Positions 45,350 through 57,034 of a stretch of 64,000 nucleotides of DNA are shown here, piece after piece. The notes beneath the pieces are model-generated. The model had not been told where the DNA came from. It saw nothing but the letters and a program-made list of their open reading frames with translations, and made no database searches. Position numbers and translations under genes: made by a program. Source of the DNA: Ruegeria sp. THAF33 (GTDB taxonomy: Bacteria > Pseudomonadota > Alphaproteobacteria > Rhodobacterales > Rhodobacteraceae); contig NZ_CP045384.1 in assembly GCF_009363615.1 (NCBI RefSeq), forward strand, positions 2,416,501 to 2,480,500, in the 5' to 3' direction. Every line of letters begins with the position of its first letter. The first letter of the stretch is position 1.

Positions 45350-46856
45350 CCTTCTTGCCTTGTCGGTGGTCGCCCTGGCGGCCACCCCCTCCCTGTCAGC
45401 CGAGCTGCGGGACCTGCATCTGAAATTCACCCCCCGCACCGACGAGGAACGCGCCCGCATTGCGGCCGTGACCGCGCGCCCGCAGGATTATGGCGTGTCG
45501 CAGCCGTTCGAAGAACTCTCTGCCGGGGCGGCGACTGTCCGGGTCCGCAACGACGCGGATGCGTTCTCGCAACCCTCGGGCAATCTGAGCTTCGAGCAGG
45601 AGCTGGATTTCAAGGTCGGCAACGGGTTGTTCAAGAAAATCTGGGTTTCATCACCATCATCCACATTGGCCTCTGACGGGTTGGGGCCGCTGTACAACGC
45701 GCGATCCTGCCAGCGTTGCCATATCAAGGATGGGCGGGGGCACACACCCAACGGCCCTGATGACAACGCGGTCTCGATGTTCCTTCGGGTCTCGATCCCC
45801 GGTGCGCCGGAAGACGGGTATGCCGGGATCGAAGACTACATCGCCACCCGGCCCGAACCCAACTATGGCGGGCAGATGCAGGATTTCGCGCTTGCGGGAC
45901 ATCCGGCGGAATATCGGCTGGATATCTCCTACGAAGAAGTCCCCGTTGAACTTTCTGACGGCGAGGCCGCGTCGCTGCGCCGCCCGTCTTACAGGGCCGC
46001 TGATCTGGGCTATGGCCCGCTGCACCCGGATGCGATGCTGAGCCCGCGGGTCGCACCGCAGATGATCGGGCTTGGCCTGCTGGAGGCGATCCCGGTCGAA
46101 GACCTGCTGGCCCGGGCTGATCCCGACGACGTGGATGGGGATGGCATCTCGGGCCGTCCAAACATCGTCTGGTCTGTTGAATACGGCGCCCCGATGATGG
46201 GCCGGTTCGGGCACAAGGCAGGCATGCCGACGGTCATGGAGCAATCCGCCGCAGCCTTTGCCGGGGATATCGGTATTTCAAGCCCGCTGTACCTGGCACC
46301 TCAGGGGGACTGCACGGACTTGCAGGTGAACTGCGTCGAGGCCCCGCATGGCGACACCGATACCCGCGCGTTCGAGATCGATCAGCAGGGTATGGACCTG
46401 GTGGATTTCTACAGCCGCAATCTGGGCGTGCCCGGCCGCCGTGATGTCGACGACCCCGAGGTGTTGCGCGGCAAAGAGGTGTTTCACACGATCGGCTGCG
46501 CATCCTGTCATACTCCGGCCCATGTCACCCACCGGCTGGAAGATCGGCCCGAGCACAGCTTTCAGCTGATCTGGCCCTATACCGACCTGCTGCTGCATGA
46601 CATGGGCGAAGGTCTGGCGGATCACCGCCCCGAGGCCCGCGCGACGGGGCGCGAATGGCGGACGCCGCCTTTGTGGGGCATTGGTCTGACCGAACGCGTC
46701 TCGGGCCACACGCAGTTTCTGCATGACGGGCGGGCACGCAATCTGCTCGAGGCGATCCTGTGGCACGGCGGCGAAGCCCAGGCCGCGCGCGATGCGGTTG
46801 TGTCGATGCCGAAAACTGACCGCGACGCCCTGATCCGTTTTCTGGAGAGCCTCTGA
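45309..46856 (+). CDS. Di-heme oxidoreductase (DUF1111, thiol oxidoreductase-like), secreted
   Basis: 515 residues with a signal peptide (basic start then [18 protein letters not shown]). Two c-type heme sites are seen: C-Q-R-C-H (about 115) and C-A-S-C-H (about 399). The [13 protein letters not shown] stretch is a likely calcium-binding family motif. ATG at 45309 gives the signal peptide and lies inside bfr; a longer frame upstream (45240) adds unrelated residues. Its place between bacterioferritin and imelysin is standard in this family and suggests a redox role in iron uptake. Confidence 0.88.
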   Translation: MRNSTHRKWTKANSLLALSVVALAATPSLSAELRDLHLKFTPRTDEERARIAAVTARPQDYGVSQPFEELSAGAATVRVRNDADAFSQPSGNLSFEQELDFKVGNGLFKKIWVSSPSSTLASDGLGPLYNARSCQRCHIKDGRGHTPNGPDDNAVSMFLRVSIPGAPEDGYAGIEDYIATRPEPNYGGQMQDFALAGHPAEYRLDISYEEVPVELSDGEAASLRRPSYRAADLGYGPLHPDAMLSPRVAPQMIGLGLLEAIPVEDLLARADPDDVDGDGISGRPNIVWSVEYGAPMMGRFGHKAGMPTVMEQSAAAFAGDIGISSPLYLAPQGDCTDLQVNCVEAPHGDTDTRAFEIDQQGMDLVDFYSRNLGVPGRRDVDDPEVLRGKEVFHTIGCASCHTPAHVTHRLEDRPEHSFQLIWPYTDLLLHDMGEGLADHRPEARATGREWRTPPLWGIGLTERVSGHTQFLHDGRARNLLEAILWHGGEAQAARDAVVSMPKTDRDALIRFLESL

Positions 46857-46859
46857 CCC

Positions 46860-47870
46860 ATGCGTATTCTTACCTTTGTTGCCGCGTTGATGATGCCGCT
46901 TGCCGCACAGGCGCAGGACCGCGCACCGATCCTGATGGACGTTGCCGAGACACATATCCTGCCCAGGTTCGACAAGCTGCCGGAAACGACCGGGGCTCTG
47001 GTCAGTGCTTCGCGGGTGGATTGCGATCCGACCTCACCGGCGTTGCGCGCGGCTTATGATGCGGCCTTCGACAGCTGGATTTCCGCCAGTCACCTGCGAT
47101 TCGGTCCGACCGAGGTCGATGATCGTGCGTTTGCCATGGCGTTCTGGCCCGACACGAAAGGGTTCACCACCAAAGCCCTGTCCCAGCATATCGCAACCGA
47201 GGATGACGCCGTGCAAGACCCGGAAGCCTATGCCGAGACATCCATAGCGGGGCGCGGGTTCTTTGCACTCGAACGGATGCTGTTCGATCCCGCCTTTGCA
47301 GAGCAGGGCAATGCGGATTACCGCTGCACGCTGATTCAGGCGATCGCGGCGGATATTGATGCCAACGCGCGGGCGATGGCCGATGACTGGCAAAGCTATG
47401 CCCCCAGCCTGACCCGGCCCGGCGAGAACGGCCGATACCGAACGCAGGACGAAGCGATGCAGGAACTGTTCAAGGCTTTGTCCACGGGTCTTGAATTCAC
47501 GGCCGACACTCGGCTTGGTCGCCCGTTGGGCACGTTCGACCGCCCGCGCCCGAACCGCGCCGAAGCGTGGCGGTCGAAGCGATCCTTGCGCCATGTCGAA
47601 CTTTCACTGATGGCCCTTCGTGATCTTGCATCGCGATTGGCCTTTGATCATCCCGATATCGCCGCGGATCTGGATGCTGCCTTTGCGCGCGCCATCGAGA
47701 ATGCCCAGGCCATTGACGACCCGGCGTTGGCGGGCGTTTCGGATCCGCAGGCCCGGTTCCGTATCGAGGCCCTGCAACAGTCCATCCACGATATTCGCGC
47801 CATTGCGTCGACTGAACTTGGCCCGACCCTGGGCATCAGCGCAGGCTTCAATTCTCTGGACGGGGACTGA
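46860..47870 (+). CDS. Imelysin-family protein, second copy
   Basis: 336 residues with a signal peptide ending A-Q-A. Matches the shorter imelysin group by its helical layout: SWISASHLRFGP, a region G-R-G-F-F-A-L-E-R-M-L-F at the place of the GxHxxE motif, and the C-terminal helix. The motif histidine is Phe here, while Glu is kept. It follows the di-heme gene by three bases and precedes DUF1513 by three. Metal binding may be changed compared with the first copy. Confidence 0.87.
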   Translation: MRILTFVAALMMPLAAQAQDRAPILMDVAETHILPRFDKLPETTGALVSASRVDCDPTSPALRAAYDAAFDSWISASHLRFGPTEVDDRAFAMAFWPDTKGFTTKALSQHIATEDDAVQDPEAYAETSIAGRGFFALERMLFDPAFAEQGNADYRCTLIQAIAADIDANARAMADDWQSYAPSLTRPGENGRYRTQDEAMQELFKALSTGLEFTADTRLGRPLGTFDRPRPNRAEAWRSKRSLRHVELSLMALRDLASRLAFDHPDIAADLDAAFARAIENAQAIDDPALAGVSDPQARFRIEALQQSIHDIRAIASTELGPTLGISAGFNSLDGD

Positions 47871-47873
47871 CCC

Positions 47874-48959
47874 ATGACATCGCGCCGCCGTTTCCTTGCA
47901 GGGCTTGCTGCAACCTCTCTGCCACCGATCCATGGATGGGCCTCGGTGGGCAGGCCGGAGTTTCTGGCCGCAGGGCTGTTTCCGGATGGTTCGTATCGAC
48001 TGGCCGGGCTGGATGCACAGGGAACCCTTCTGTTTTCCGTGCCCCTGCCCGCGCGCGGTCATGCGGCGGCGGCGCATCCGGTCAAACCACAGGCCGTGGC
48101 CTTTGCGCGCCGTCCGGGCACCTTTGCCGTGGTGATTGATTGCGTGACGGGATCACCGATCGCGCGGCTGACGGCGCCGGAAGGTCGGCATTTCTATGGT
48201 CACGGAACTTTTTCAGCCGATGGCGCGATTTTCTTTGCCGCTGAAAACGATTACGAGGCCGGAGAAGGTATCATAGGCGTCTGGGACGCCGAAACATTTG
48301 CGCGCTTGGGCGAATTCCCGTCCGGCGGCGTCGGGCCGCATGACATGCGTCTGATGCCGGGTGGGAAAACGCTTGTGATTGCCAATGGCGGGATCGAAAC
48401 CCATCCCGAAACCGGGCGCACGAAGCTGAACCTGCCGACGATGAAGCCCAATCTGACCTACCTTTCCCTGTCGGGCCTGGTTCAGGAACAGGTGTCGCTG
48501 GCGGCTGCCCTTCACAAGAACTCGATCCGCCATCTGGCGGTCCGTCGCGACGGGCTGGTGGGCTTTGCAATGCAGTGGCAGGGCAGCAAGGCCGAACATC
48601 CGCCCTTGCTGGGCCTGCACCGTCAGGGGGAAACCCCGCACCTTCTGTCAGCGCCTGAGCAGGATCAGAGCACGCTGCAAGGCTATGCCGGCAGCATCGC
48701 GTTTTCGGCGGATGGTGCAACCGTTGCCATAACCTGTCCGCGCGGCAATGCGCTGCATCGGTTCGACGTGGCCAGTGGCACTTTCAGCGATGCGTTCGAG
48801 CTTGAGGATGTCTGCGGGCTTGGATCGGGCCCAAGCGGTTTGGTTTTCACCACCGGAACCGGTGTGTTCGGCGCGTTGGCCACTGCGCACCCCGAGATCC
48901 GGACCCGCGCGAAGTGCCAGTGGGACAATCATCTCGTCCCGATCACCCCACCGGCATGA
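47874..48959 (+). CDS. DUF1513 beta-propeller-like protein, Tat-type signal
   Basis: 361 residues. The N-terminus S-R-R-R-F-L-A-G-L-A-A is a twin-arginine export signal. The body carries repeated short beta motifs (FAVVIDCVTGSPI, GIIGVWDAETFARLGEF, HDMRLMPGGKTLVIANGG), consistent with DUF1513 and a propeller fold. Last gene of the iron operon; always found with imelysin and the di-heme protein. Periplasmic, function unknown. Confidence 0.88.
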   Translation: MTSRRRFLAGLAATSLPPIHGWASVGRPEFLAAGLFPDGSYRLAGLDAQGTLLFSVPLPARGHAAAAHPVKPQAVAFARRPGTFAVVIDCVTGSPIARLTAPEGRHFYGHGTFSADGAIFFAAENDYEAGEGIIGVWDAETFARLGEFPSGGVGPHDMRLMPGGKTLVIANGGIETHPETGRTKLNLPTMKPNLTYLSLSGLVQEQVSLAAALHKNSIRHLAVRRDGLVGFAMQWQGSKAEHPPLLGLHRQGETPHLLSAPEQDQSTLQGYAGSIAFSADGATVAITCPRGNALHRFDVASGTFSDAFELEDVCGLGSGPSGLVFTTGTGVFGALATAHPEIRTRAKCQWDNHLVPITPPA

Positions 48960-49060
48960 AATTCGGATTTTTCCGTCACATAGTTTAGGCTTGGAAGAAT
49001 CAAACAGCTGCCGTATTGGCGGGCGCGAAACTGGCACCCCTACGTTAAGGACCGACTTGA

Positions 49061-50950
<1,890 letters not shown>

Positions 50951-50975
50951 CCCCCTGTGAGAGGAGATTACCCCC

Positions 50976-52199
50976 ATGGGTTCACTTAGTGGCAAAACAC
51001 TGGTTGTCGGCGCGGGCGGCGTATCCCACGCCGCCGTGCACAAGATGGCGATGAATTCGGACATCTTCACCGAAATCACACTGGCCAGCCGGACCAAGTC
51101 AAAATGCGACACCATCGCCAAATCGGTAAAAGAGCGCGTGGGCGTTGACATCGCCACCGCCGAGCTTGACGCCTACAAGGTCGAAGACACGGTCAAGCTG
51201 ATCAAGGAAACAGGCGCGGAAATCCTGGTGAACCTGGCCCTGCCCTATCAGGACCTGGTGCTGATGGACGCCTGCCTCGAGGCCGGGTGCCACTATCTCG
51301 ACACTGCAAACTACGAGCCCGAGGACGAGGCCAAGTTCGAATATCACTGGCAATGGGCCTATCAGGACAGGTTCAAACAGGCCGGCCTGACCGCGATCCT
51401 CGGCTCGGGCTTCGATCCGGGTGTTACATCCGTCTTTGCCAAGTGGCTCAAGAAACACAAGCTGGACACGATCCGCCAGATCGACGTTCTGGACGCCAAT
51501 GGCGGCCAGAACGATCAGGAATTCGCCACCAATTTCAACCCGGAAATCAACCTGCGCGAAGTCCTGGCCGAAGTGCGCCACTGGGAGAACGGCGAATGGA
51601 AGCACTCTCCCGCCATGACCCACAAGGTCGAGTTCGACTTCCCCGCCATCGGCCCCAAGAACATGTACCTGATGTATCACGAGGAACTGGAATCGCTCAG
51701 CACCCATTTCCCCGAGATCGAGCGCGCCCGCTTCTGGATGACATTCGGCGATGCCTACATCACCCATGCCAAAGTGCTGGAAAACGTCGGCATGACCCGC
51801 ATCGACCCGGTGATGCATGACGGCAAGGAAATCATCCCGATCCAGTTCCTGAAAACCCTGCTGCCCGATCCCGGCGATCTGGGCGCCGAAACCAAGGGCA
51901 AGGCCTGCATCGGCGACATCGCCACGGGTCAGGCCAAGGACGGCTCGGGCGAGAAAACCTATTACATCTACAACATCTGCGACCACGAAGAATGCTATCG
52001 CGAGGTCGGCAGCCAGGCCGTCAGCTACACCACCGGCGTCCCCGCGATGATCGGCGCGGCACAATTGCTGAAAGGCAACTGGCGCGAACCGGGCGTGTGG
52101 AACATGGAACAGCTCGACCCGGACGATTTCATGGACATGCTGAACACCCACGGCCTTCCCTGGCAGGTCCACGAACTCGACGGGCCCGTCGACTTCTGA
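50976..52199 (+). CDS. Carboxy(nor)spermidine dehydrogenase, saccharopine-dehydrogenase family
   Basis: 407 residues. NADPH-binding loop V-V-G-A-G-G-V-S-H near the N-terminus; A-L-P-Y-Q-D-L, D-T-A-N-Y-E and GSGFDPGVTSVFAKW are family blocks. It condenses aspartate semialdehyde with putrescine (giving carboxyspermidine) or diaminopropane. With speA and speB alongside, putrescine is the probable acceptor. GAGGAG lies ahead of its ATG. Confidence 0.93.
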   Translation: MGSLSGKTLVVGAGGVSHAAVHKMAMNSDIFTEITLASRTKSKCDTIAKSVKERVGVDIATAELDAYKVEDTVKLIKETGAEILVNLALPYQDLVLMDACLEAGCHYLDTANYEPEDEAKFEYHWQWAYQDRFKQAGLTAILGSGFDPGVTSVFAKWLKKHKLDTIRQIDVLDANGGQNDQEFATNFNPEINLREVLAEVRHWENGEWKHSPAMTHKVEFDFPAIGPKNMYLMYHEELESLSTHFPEIERARFWMTFGDAYITHAKVLENVGMTRIDPVMHDGKEIIPIQFLKTLLPDPGDLGAETKGKACIGDIATGQAKDGSGEKTYYIYNICDHEECYREVGSQAVSYTTGVPAMIGAAQLLKGNWREPGVWNMEQLDPDDFMDMLNTHGLPWQVHELDGPVDF

Positions 52200-52205
52200 T
52201 CCCTC

Positions 52206-52284
52206 GGGGCGGTCCGCGCGACCGCCCTGCTTCATCTGGCTGAAAATATCCCGGGGGGTCCGGGGGGCAGGCCCCCCGGCCTTT
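52206..52284. repeat. GC-rich double hairpin between the two carboxyspermidine genes
   Basis: Two hairpins, GGGCGGTC/GACCGCCC (about 52207-52227) and CCGGGGGGC/GCCCCCCGG (52260-52279) followed by CCTTTT, linked by TGAAAATATCCCGGGGGG. The linker plus second hairpin resembles a dispersed intergenic element seen in many Rhodobacteraceae (from memory). It could attenuate transcription inside the operon. Confidence 0.6.
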
Positions 52285-52305
52285 TCACAATCGGAGACGC
52301 CCGAC

Positions 52306-53475
52306 ATGTCCGACATGATGACCACACAGGCCGGAGACGCCGGCGCCTTCCGCCACTTCGACCTGACACGCGTGCCGTCACCCTGCTTCGTCGTCGACGA
52401 AAAGGCGGTGGAGCGAAATCTGGCGGTTCTGGCCGATATCGGTGAGCGCTCTGGCGCGCATGTCCTGTCGGCGCTCAAGGCCTTCTCGATGTTCGCTCTG
52501 GCCCCTCTGGTGCGACAGTATCTCGGCGGCACTTGCGCAAGCGGCATCTACGAGGCCCGGCTGGGCCGCGAGGAATATGGCGGCGAGGTCGCGACCTTCT
52601 GCGCGGGCTACAAGGATTCCGACATCGACGAGATCCTCGCGCTGTCGGATCACGTCATCTTCAACAGCCCCGCGCAGAAAGATCGCTTCTTAGCCAAGGC
52701 ACAGGCCGCCGGGCGGCAGGTCGGGCTGCGCATCAACCCTGAACACTCCGAAGGCGAGGTTGCGAAATACGACCCCTGCGCCCCATGCTCGCGCCTTGGC
52801 ACCCCGGTCAGCCAGCTGGACGCCAAGGCGCTGGAAGGCGTGGACGGGCTGCATATGCACACGCTTTGCGAACAGGGGTTCGAACCGCTGGCGCGCACCT
52901 GGGCCGCGGTCGAACCGAAGCTGGCACAATTCCTGAACGGCCTGAAATGGCTGAATTTCGGCGGCGGCCACCACATCACCCGCAGCGACTATGACCGCGA
53001 CGGGCTGGTGGAGTTCATCAAACACATCCGTGCCAAATACGGCGTCGAGGTCTATCTGGAACCCGGCGAGGCGGTGGCGCTGGATGCGGGCATCCTTGTG
53101 GGCGAAATCCTCGACCTGCCGCACAACGGCATGGATCTGGCGATCACCGACATCTCGGCCACCTGCCACATGCCCGACGTGATCGAGGCCCCCTATCGCC
53201 CCGCCCTGATGGACGAGGCTGAAACCGGCCACACCTATCGCCTGGGCGGCCCCTCGTGCCTGGCGGGCGATGTGATCGGCGACTACACCTGGGCCGAACC
53301 GCTAAAAATCGGGCAGCGCTTTGCCTTCCTCGATCAGGCGCATTACTCGATGGTCAAGACCAACACGTTCAACGGCGTGCCCCTGCCCACCATCGCCCTG
53401 TGGAACAGCGAAACCGATGAGTTGAAGATCATCAGGGAATTCGGCTACGACGACTTTAAGGACAGACTTTCATGA
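52306..53475 (+). CDS. nspC: Carboxynorspermidine/carboxyspermidine decarboxylase
   Basis: 389 residues, alanine-racemase-type PLP fold. The PLP lysine is in S-A-L-K-A-F-S; H-T-L-C-E-Q and the glycine-rich loop L-N-F-G-G-G-H-H-I are kept; G-P-S-C-L-A-G-D carries the active-site Cys. It makes spermidine (or norspermidine) from the product of the preceding enzyme. The stop overlaps the speB start (ATGA). Confidence 0.94.
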   Translation: MSDMMTTQAGDAGAFRHFDLTRVPSPCFVVDEKAVERNLAVLADIGERSGAHVLSALKAFSMFALAPLVRQYLGGTCASGIYEARLGREEYGGEVATFCAGYKDSDIDEILALSDHVIFNSPAQKDRFLAKAQAAGRQVGLRINPEHSEGEVAKYDPCAPCSRLGTPVSQLDAKALEGVDGLHMHTLCEQGFEPLARTWAAVEPKLAQFLNGLKWLNFGGGHHITRSDYDRDGLVEFIKHIRAKYGVEVYLEPGEAVALDAGILVGEILDLPHNGMDLAITDISATCHMPDVIEAPYRPALMDEAETGHTYRLGGPSCLAGDVIGDYTWAEPLKIGQRFAFLDQAHYSMVKTNTFNGVPLPTIALWNSETDELKIIREFGYDDFKDRLS

Positions 53476-54314
53476 GCATTTTCCTCGACAGCGAACTGAC
53501 CGACGCCGAACGCAGCGAAGACGCCCGGTTCCGCGTGATCCCTGTGCCTCTGGAACGCACGGTCTCCTACGGCTCGGGCACGGCAAACGGCCCCGCCGCA
53601 ATCATCGCGGCCAGCAATGAACTCGAACGCATCACCGGCCACGCCGAACCCTGCGTCGAAGGCATCTTTACCGAAGCCCCGCTGGATTGCGACGGCCCGC
53701 TGCCGGATGTCATGGAGCGCCTCGCCCAGCGCACCGAGGCCGCCATCCGCGCCGGCAAGGTGCCGGTCACGCTGGGCGGTGAACACTCGCTCAGCTATGG
53801 CGCGGTCATGGGGGTGACCCGCGCCCTGGGTCAGCCCGTCGGTATCGTGCAGATCGACGCCCATGCCGACCTGCGCAACGCCTACCAGGGGGAAAGGCAC
53901 AGCCATGCCTCGGTCATGCACCTGCTGGCCGAGGAAGGTATCCCACTGGCCCAGTTCGGCGTGCGCGCCTTTTCCACCGAGGAAGCAAAAAGCCGCCTGA
54001 GGAATCGCGTCTTCCACGTGGATGCCGAAGAGTTGGTCACCGGCAACATCCATGCCGTCGACCTGCCCGAGGATTTCCCCGAACTGGTCTATGTCAGCTT
54101 TGACGTTGACGGACTGGACCCGGCGCAGATGCCCGCGACCGGTACGCCCGTTCCGGGCGGGCTGGGATACTATCAGGCGCTTCGCCTCGTCGAACACGCC
54201 CTGAAGGGCCGCCGCTGCGTCGGCTTCGACGTGGTCGAACTGGCCCCCGACGGCAATGCCGCCTGGGATTTCACCGCGGCGCAGATCGTCTATCGCCTGA
54301 TGGCGAGCTGCTGA
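53472..54314 (+). CDS. speB: Agmatinase
   Basis: 280 residues of the ureohydrolase family with both manganese-ligand motifs: G-G-E-H-S, D-A-H-A-D-L-R and S-F-D-V-D-G-L-D-P. It converts agmatine to putrescine and urea. Agmatinase is favoured over arginase by the speA gene in the same operon. Together the four genes take arginine to spermidine without S-adenosylmethionine decarboxylase. Confidence 0.93.
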   Translation: MSIFLDSELTDAERSEDARFRVIPVPLERTVSYGSGTANGPAAIIAASNELERITGHAEPCVEGIFTEAPLDCDGPLPDVMERLAQRTEAAIRAGKVPVTLGGEHSLSYGAVMGVTRALGQPVGIVQIDAHADLRNAYQGERHSHASVMHLLAEEGIPLAQFGVRAFSTEEAKSRLRNRVFHVDAEELVTGNIHAVDLPEDFPELVYVSFDVDGLDPAQMPATGTPVPGGLGYYQALRLVEHALKGRRCVGFDVVELAPDGNAAWDFTAAQIVYRLMASC

Positions 54315-54320
54315 ACAGGC

Positions 54321-54343
54321 AGGCGGGCCGGGCTGGCCCGCCT
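54321..54343. terminator. Convergent hairpin between speB and the HD-domain gene
   Basis: AGGCGGGCC (54321-54329) pairs with GGCCCGCCT (54335-54343) around a five-base loop. There is no T tract on either side, so strength is uncertain. It sits in the 39-base gap between convergent genes. Confidence 0.6.
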
Positions 54344-54353
54344 GATCCGGTTC

Positions 54354-54956
54354 CTAGCCGGTTTTGCCGTCATCGGCGGTTTCGTTCAGCTCCATATGGC
54401 CTTCGCCCCTGTTCAGGACGCGGCGCAACATGGGTTCAAAGAACTCCAGCGGCTTGGTCGGATAATTCGGGTCGAACGCCTTCTGATCGTATTCATGGCA
54501 GAAATAGCGACAATCTTCCCAATAAGGACTGTCGCGATATTTGTCGCGCGCGTTGCGGTCGCCGCCCAGATGGTGGTTGTAGTAATATCCCTGAAACACG
54601 CAATGATGCTTGAGAATCCAATACGTCTTTTCGCTGACGTAAGGCTTCATCATCGCCGCTGACAGCTCTCCGTGATTGTAGGGTGACAGGATATCGCCGG
54701 TATCGTGGATCAGCGCCGCCACCACCAGTTCCTCATCCGCACCGTCCTCGTAAGCACGTGTCGCGGCTTGCAGGCTGTGCTGGTAGCGGTTCACCGGATA
54801 GGGCGTCCATTCTTCGTCCAACGAGCGGATGGCATCGAGGATGCGATCTGGCAGGGCCGCATTATACGCCTCTTCGTACTCCATCACGGCGTCCCAGTCG
54901 GCTTTGGTGGCTGTCTCGAAACTGGTCCAGGTGGGTTTGTGGCTTTTGTCCAGCAT
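54354..54956 (-). CDS. HD-domain protein, possible di-iron oxygenase of the PhnZ/TmpB type
   Basis: 200 residues. HD-type metal ligands: H60 (RYQHS), H84-D85 (ALIHDTGD), H95 (PYNHGE), H117/H118 (LKHHC), and a late Asp such as D157. The extra histidines are as in mixed-valent di-iron oxygenases (PhnZ, TmpB, inositol oxygenase). H60 to H84 has the same 24-residue spacing as PhnZ (from memory). Phosphohydrolase activity is the other option. AAAGGA lies ahead of the ATG. It diverges from a LysR regulator 101 bases away, which suggests substrate-induced expression. Confidence 0.72.
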   Translation of the reverse strand: MLDKSHKPTWTSFETATKADWDAVMEYEEAYNAALPDRILDAIRSLDEEWTPYPVNRYQHSLQAATRAYEDGADEELVVAALIHDTGDILSPYNHGELSAAMMKPYVSEKTYWILKHHCVFQGYYYNHHLGGDRNARDKYRDSPYWEDCRYFCHEYDQKAFDPNYPTKPLEFFEPMLRRVLNRGEGHMELNETADDGKTG

Positions 54957-55057
54957 GGCTGATCCTTTGGCATATGTCCTGAACGGAAGCGTAGTTCGAA
55001 ACCAAGCTCCAAAAAAATGAATTGATTTTATCACAATGATCAAAAAATACTTTCGAC

Positions 55058-55891
55058 ATGCAATTCAAAGCTCTGGAAACCTTTCTCTGCGTGGCCGAAG
55101 CCGGTGGCTTTCATGCCGCCGCCCGCAAGTTGAATGTGACGCAGACCGCTGTCAGCGCGCGTATTCGCCTGATCGAGGAGGAAACCGGCAGGGCGCTGTT
55201 CACGCGCGGTGCCGGCGGAACGGTGCTGACCGAGTTCGGCCGGCAGTTCAAACCCTATGCGGAACAGATGTTGTCCCTTTGGGGCTTTGCATCGCGCGAC
55301 CTGCCGGTACAGGCACAGAACCGCCCGGCGCTGCGGTTGGGGGGCCAGCTCAGCATCTGGGATCCGTTGCTGGTGGACCTGGCGGTTCGGTTTGAACAGC
55401 GCTTTGGCAAATTGCTTTTGACGCTCAACTATGACCACGACCTGAACATGGTAGAAGCGGTGGCAACCCATGTGCTGGACGCGGCGATCACACATGAAAA
55501 GCCGGCGGACCGGCGTGTCACATGGTACGCGCTTGAACCCGAGCTTTTGTCCCTGGTCCGGACGCCACAGGTTGACGGCACGGACGATGACATGATCTTC
55601 GTCAACCTTGAACTGGGCGAGGTCTATCAGGACCATGTCAGATCGGCTGCGCGACGGGCGTCGGGTCAGACAGTGTTTCTTGGCAATTGCATGATGGCGC
55701 TGCGATATGTTCTGCACCGAGGCGGAAACGGCTATTTCCCCGATTACGTCATTTCCGAACACTTGGCCTCGGGTGCTCTGGAGCGGGTCGAGGACAGTAT
55801 CAGCTTGCCGCTGCCCATGTATCTGGTCACCCGCGGTGATCGCGAGGAATTTGACGACATTCACAGCTGTTTGGTGGATCTTCGCGGCTAG
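55058..55891 (+). CDS. LysR-family transcriptional regulator
   Basis: 277 residues. The HTH at 1-60 is ETFLCVAEAGGFHAAARKLNVTQTAVSARI; the effector domain follows. The text R-I-R-L-I-E-E-E-T-G-R-A-L-F-T-R is normal for LysR. It is divergent from the HD-domain gene, its likely target. It ends 3 bases from the convergent LptF-type gene. Confidence 0.91.
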   Translation: MQFKALETFLCVAEAGGFHAAARKLNVTQTAVSARIRLIEEETGRALFTRGAGGTVLTEFGRQFKPYAEQMLSLWGFASRDLPVQAQNRPALRLGGQLSIWDPLLVDLAVRFEQRFGKLLLTLNYDHDLNMVEAVATHVLDAAITHEKPADRRVTWYALEPELLSLVRTPQVDGTDDDMIFVNLELGEVYQDHVRSAARRASGQTVFLGNCMMALRYVLHRGGNGYFPDYVISEHLASGALERVEDSISLPLPMYLVTRGDREEFDDIHSCLVDLRG

Positions 55892-55894
55892 AAC

Positions 55895-57034
55895 TCAGGC
55901 CGGCGTCGGCATGATCTGGGACGCGCGCTGCCGTTTTCGCATCAGCGGCCGACCAGCAACAAGCAGGAAAAGGCCCGAGATCAGCACCCCTATGATTGCG
56001 GGAAGGTACAGCAGAAACCAAAGCTCCGGGTCATCGATCACCACCGGGGAAACAAACCCGCGCACTCCTTCAAGCAGCACAAGAATGGTGAAGGCACCCA
56101 ATATCTGCGGCCACAATCCAAACCGGGAAAAGCTGCCCAGCATCAGGGTTGAATACCCGGCCAGCGCCACGGCGATGCATATCGCGATCCACGAGAACCG
56201 CTGGTGCAGCTCTTCGATCAGCTTGCCTTGGCTGAACCCTTCCGTGGCTGAAACCTCATCCCGGTTGCGGATCAGGTCCGCCGTTGGAATAGCTTCGAGG
56301 CTGCGCCGGGCCATCGGATTTGTATTCGTCAGTTCCGAGATGTCGTAGGACGCGTCCTGGAACAGGGTCGATGACAACACTTTGCCTTCCTTGTTCAGGC
56401 GCAATGCAACCCCATCAACCATCACAAGGTGGATGCCCGCATCATTGTTGACCAGATAGGCGGTTACGCTTGAATAGCTGACCGCGTTTTCAGGATCGCG
56501 GCGGTCAGACACGAAAACTTCGTGGAGTGTGCCGTCCAGATCAATGCTGCCTATGTAAACCGTGACACCTTCGGCGGGGTGCAGAAACTCGCCTTCGTTC
56601 AGCAGTTGAGCCGTCACATCTCCGGCCACTTCGGCTTGCCGGATTTCCAGCTGTTCCACCGAGGCCGGGCGCAGGAACACGCTGATGATCGCCATCATCA
56701 CCCCGGTAATCACACCGAACAGCAGCACCGCCCGGGCAAGCCGCCAAGGGCTGGATCCGGTGGCCAGCATAACCGTCAGCTCACTTTCGCGGCTCAGGCG
56801 ATTTGTGGCATAGACGGCGGCGGCAAACACGGCCATGGGCATGACCGTGCGGATCAGGGTCGGCAAAGTCAGCGCGGTGAATTCCAGAAAGACCATTGCC
56901 GACTGCCCACCGCTGATGACCCTGTCAAACAGGCTGACAGACCGGGTGATCCAGAACACACCGACAAGCACCAAGGTGAAAAAGCCAAACAGAATCAGCA
57001 ATTGCCGCAGGAAATATCCATCAAAACGCGACAT
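55895..57034 (-). CDS. LptF/LptG-family (YjgP/YjgQ) permease
   Basis: 379 residues. Three N-terminal membrane segments (about 8-30, 45-70, 95-118), a periplasmic beta domain (about 130-260) and three C-terminal segments (about 290-370), the normal LptF/LptG layout. It should take part in LPS export with LptB. The start R-F-D-G-Y-F-L-R-Q-L resembles LptF. No lptG lies next to it, and pepA, the usual neighbour of lptF, is absent, so it may be a lone paralogue. Confidence 0.85.
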   Translation of the reverse strand: MSRFDGYFLRQLLILFGFFTLVLVGVFWITRSVSLFDRVISGGQSAMVFLEFTALTLPTLIRTVMPMAVFAAAVYATNRLSRESELTVMLATGSSPWRLARAVLLFGVITGVMMAIISVFLRPASVEQLEIRQAEVAGDVTAQLLNEGEFLHPAEGVTVYIGSIDLDGTLHEVFVSDRRDPENAVSYSSVTAYLVNNDAGIHLVMVDGVALRLNKEGKVLSSTLFQDASYDISELTNTNPMARRSLEAIPTADLIRNRDEVSATEGFSQGKLIEELHQRFSWIAICIAVALAGYSTLMLGSFSRFGLWPQILGAFTILVLLEGVRGFVSPVVIDDPELWFLLYLPAIIGVLISGLFLLVAGRPLMRKRQRASQIMPTPA

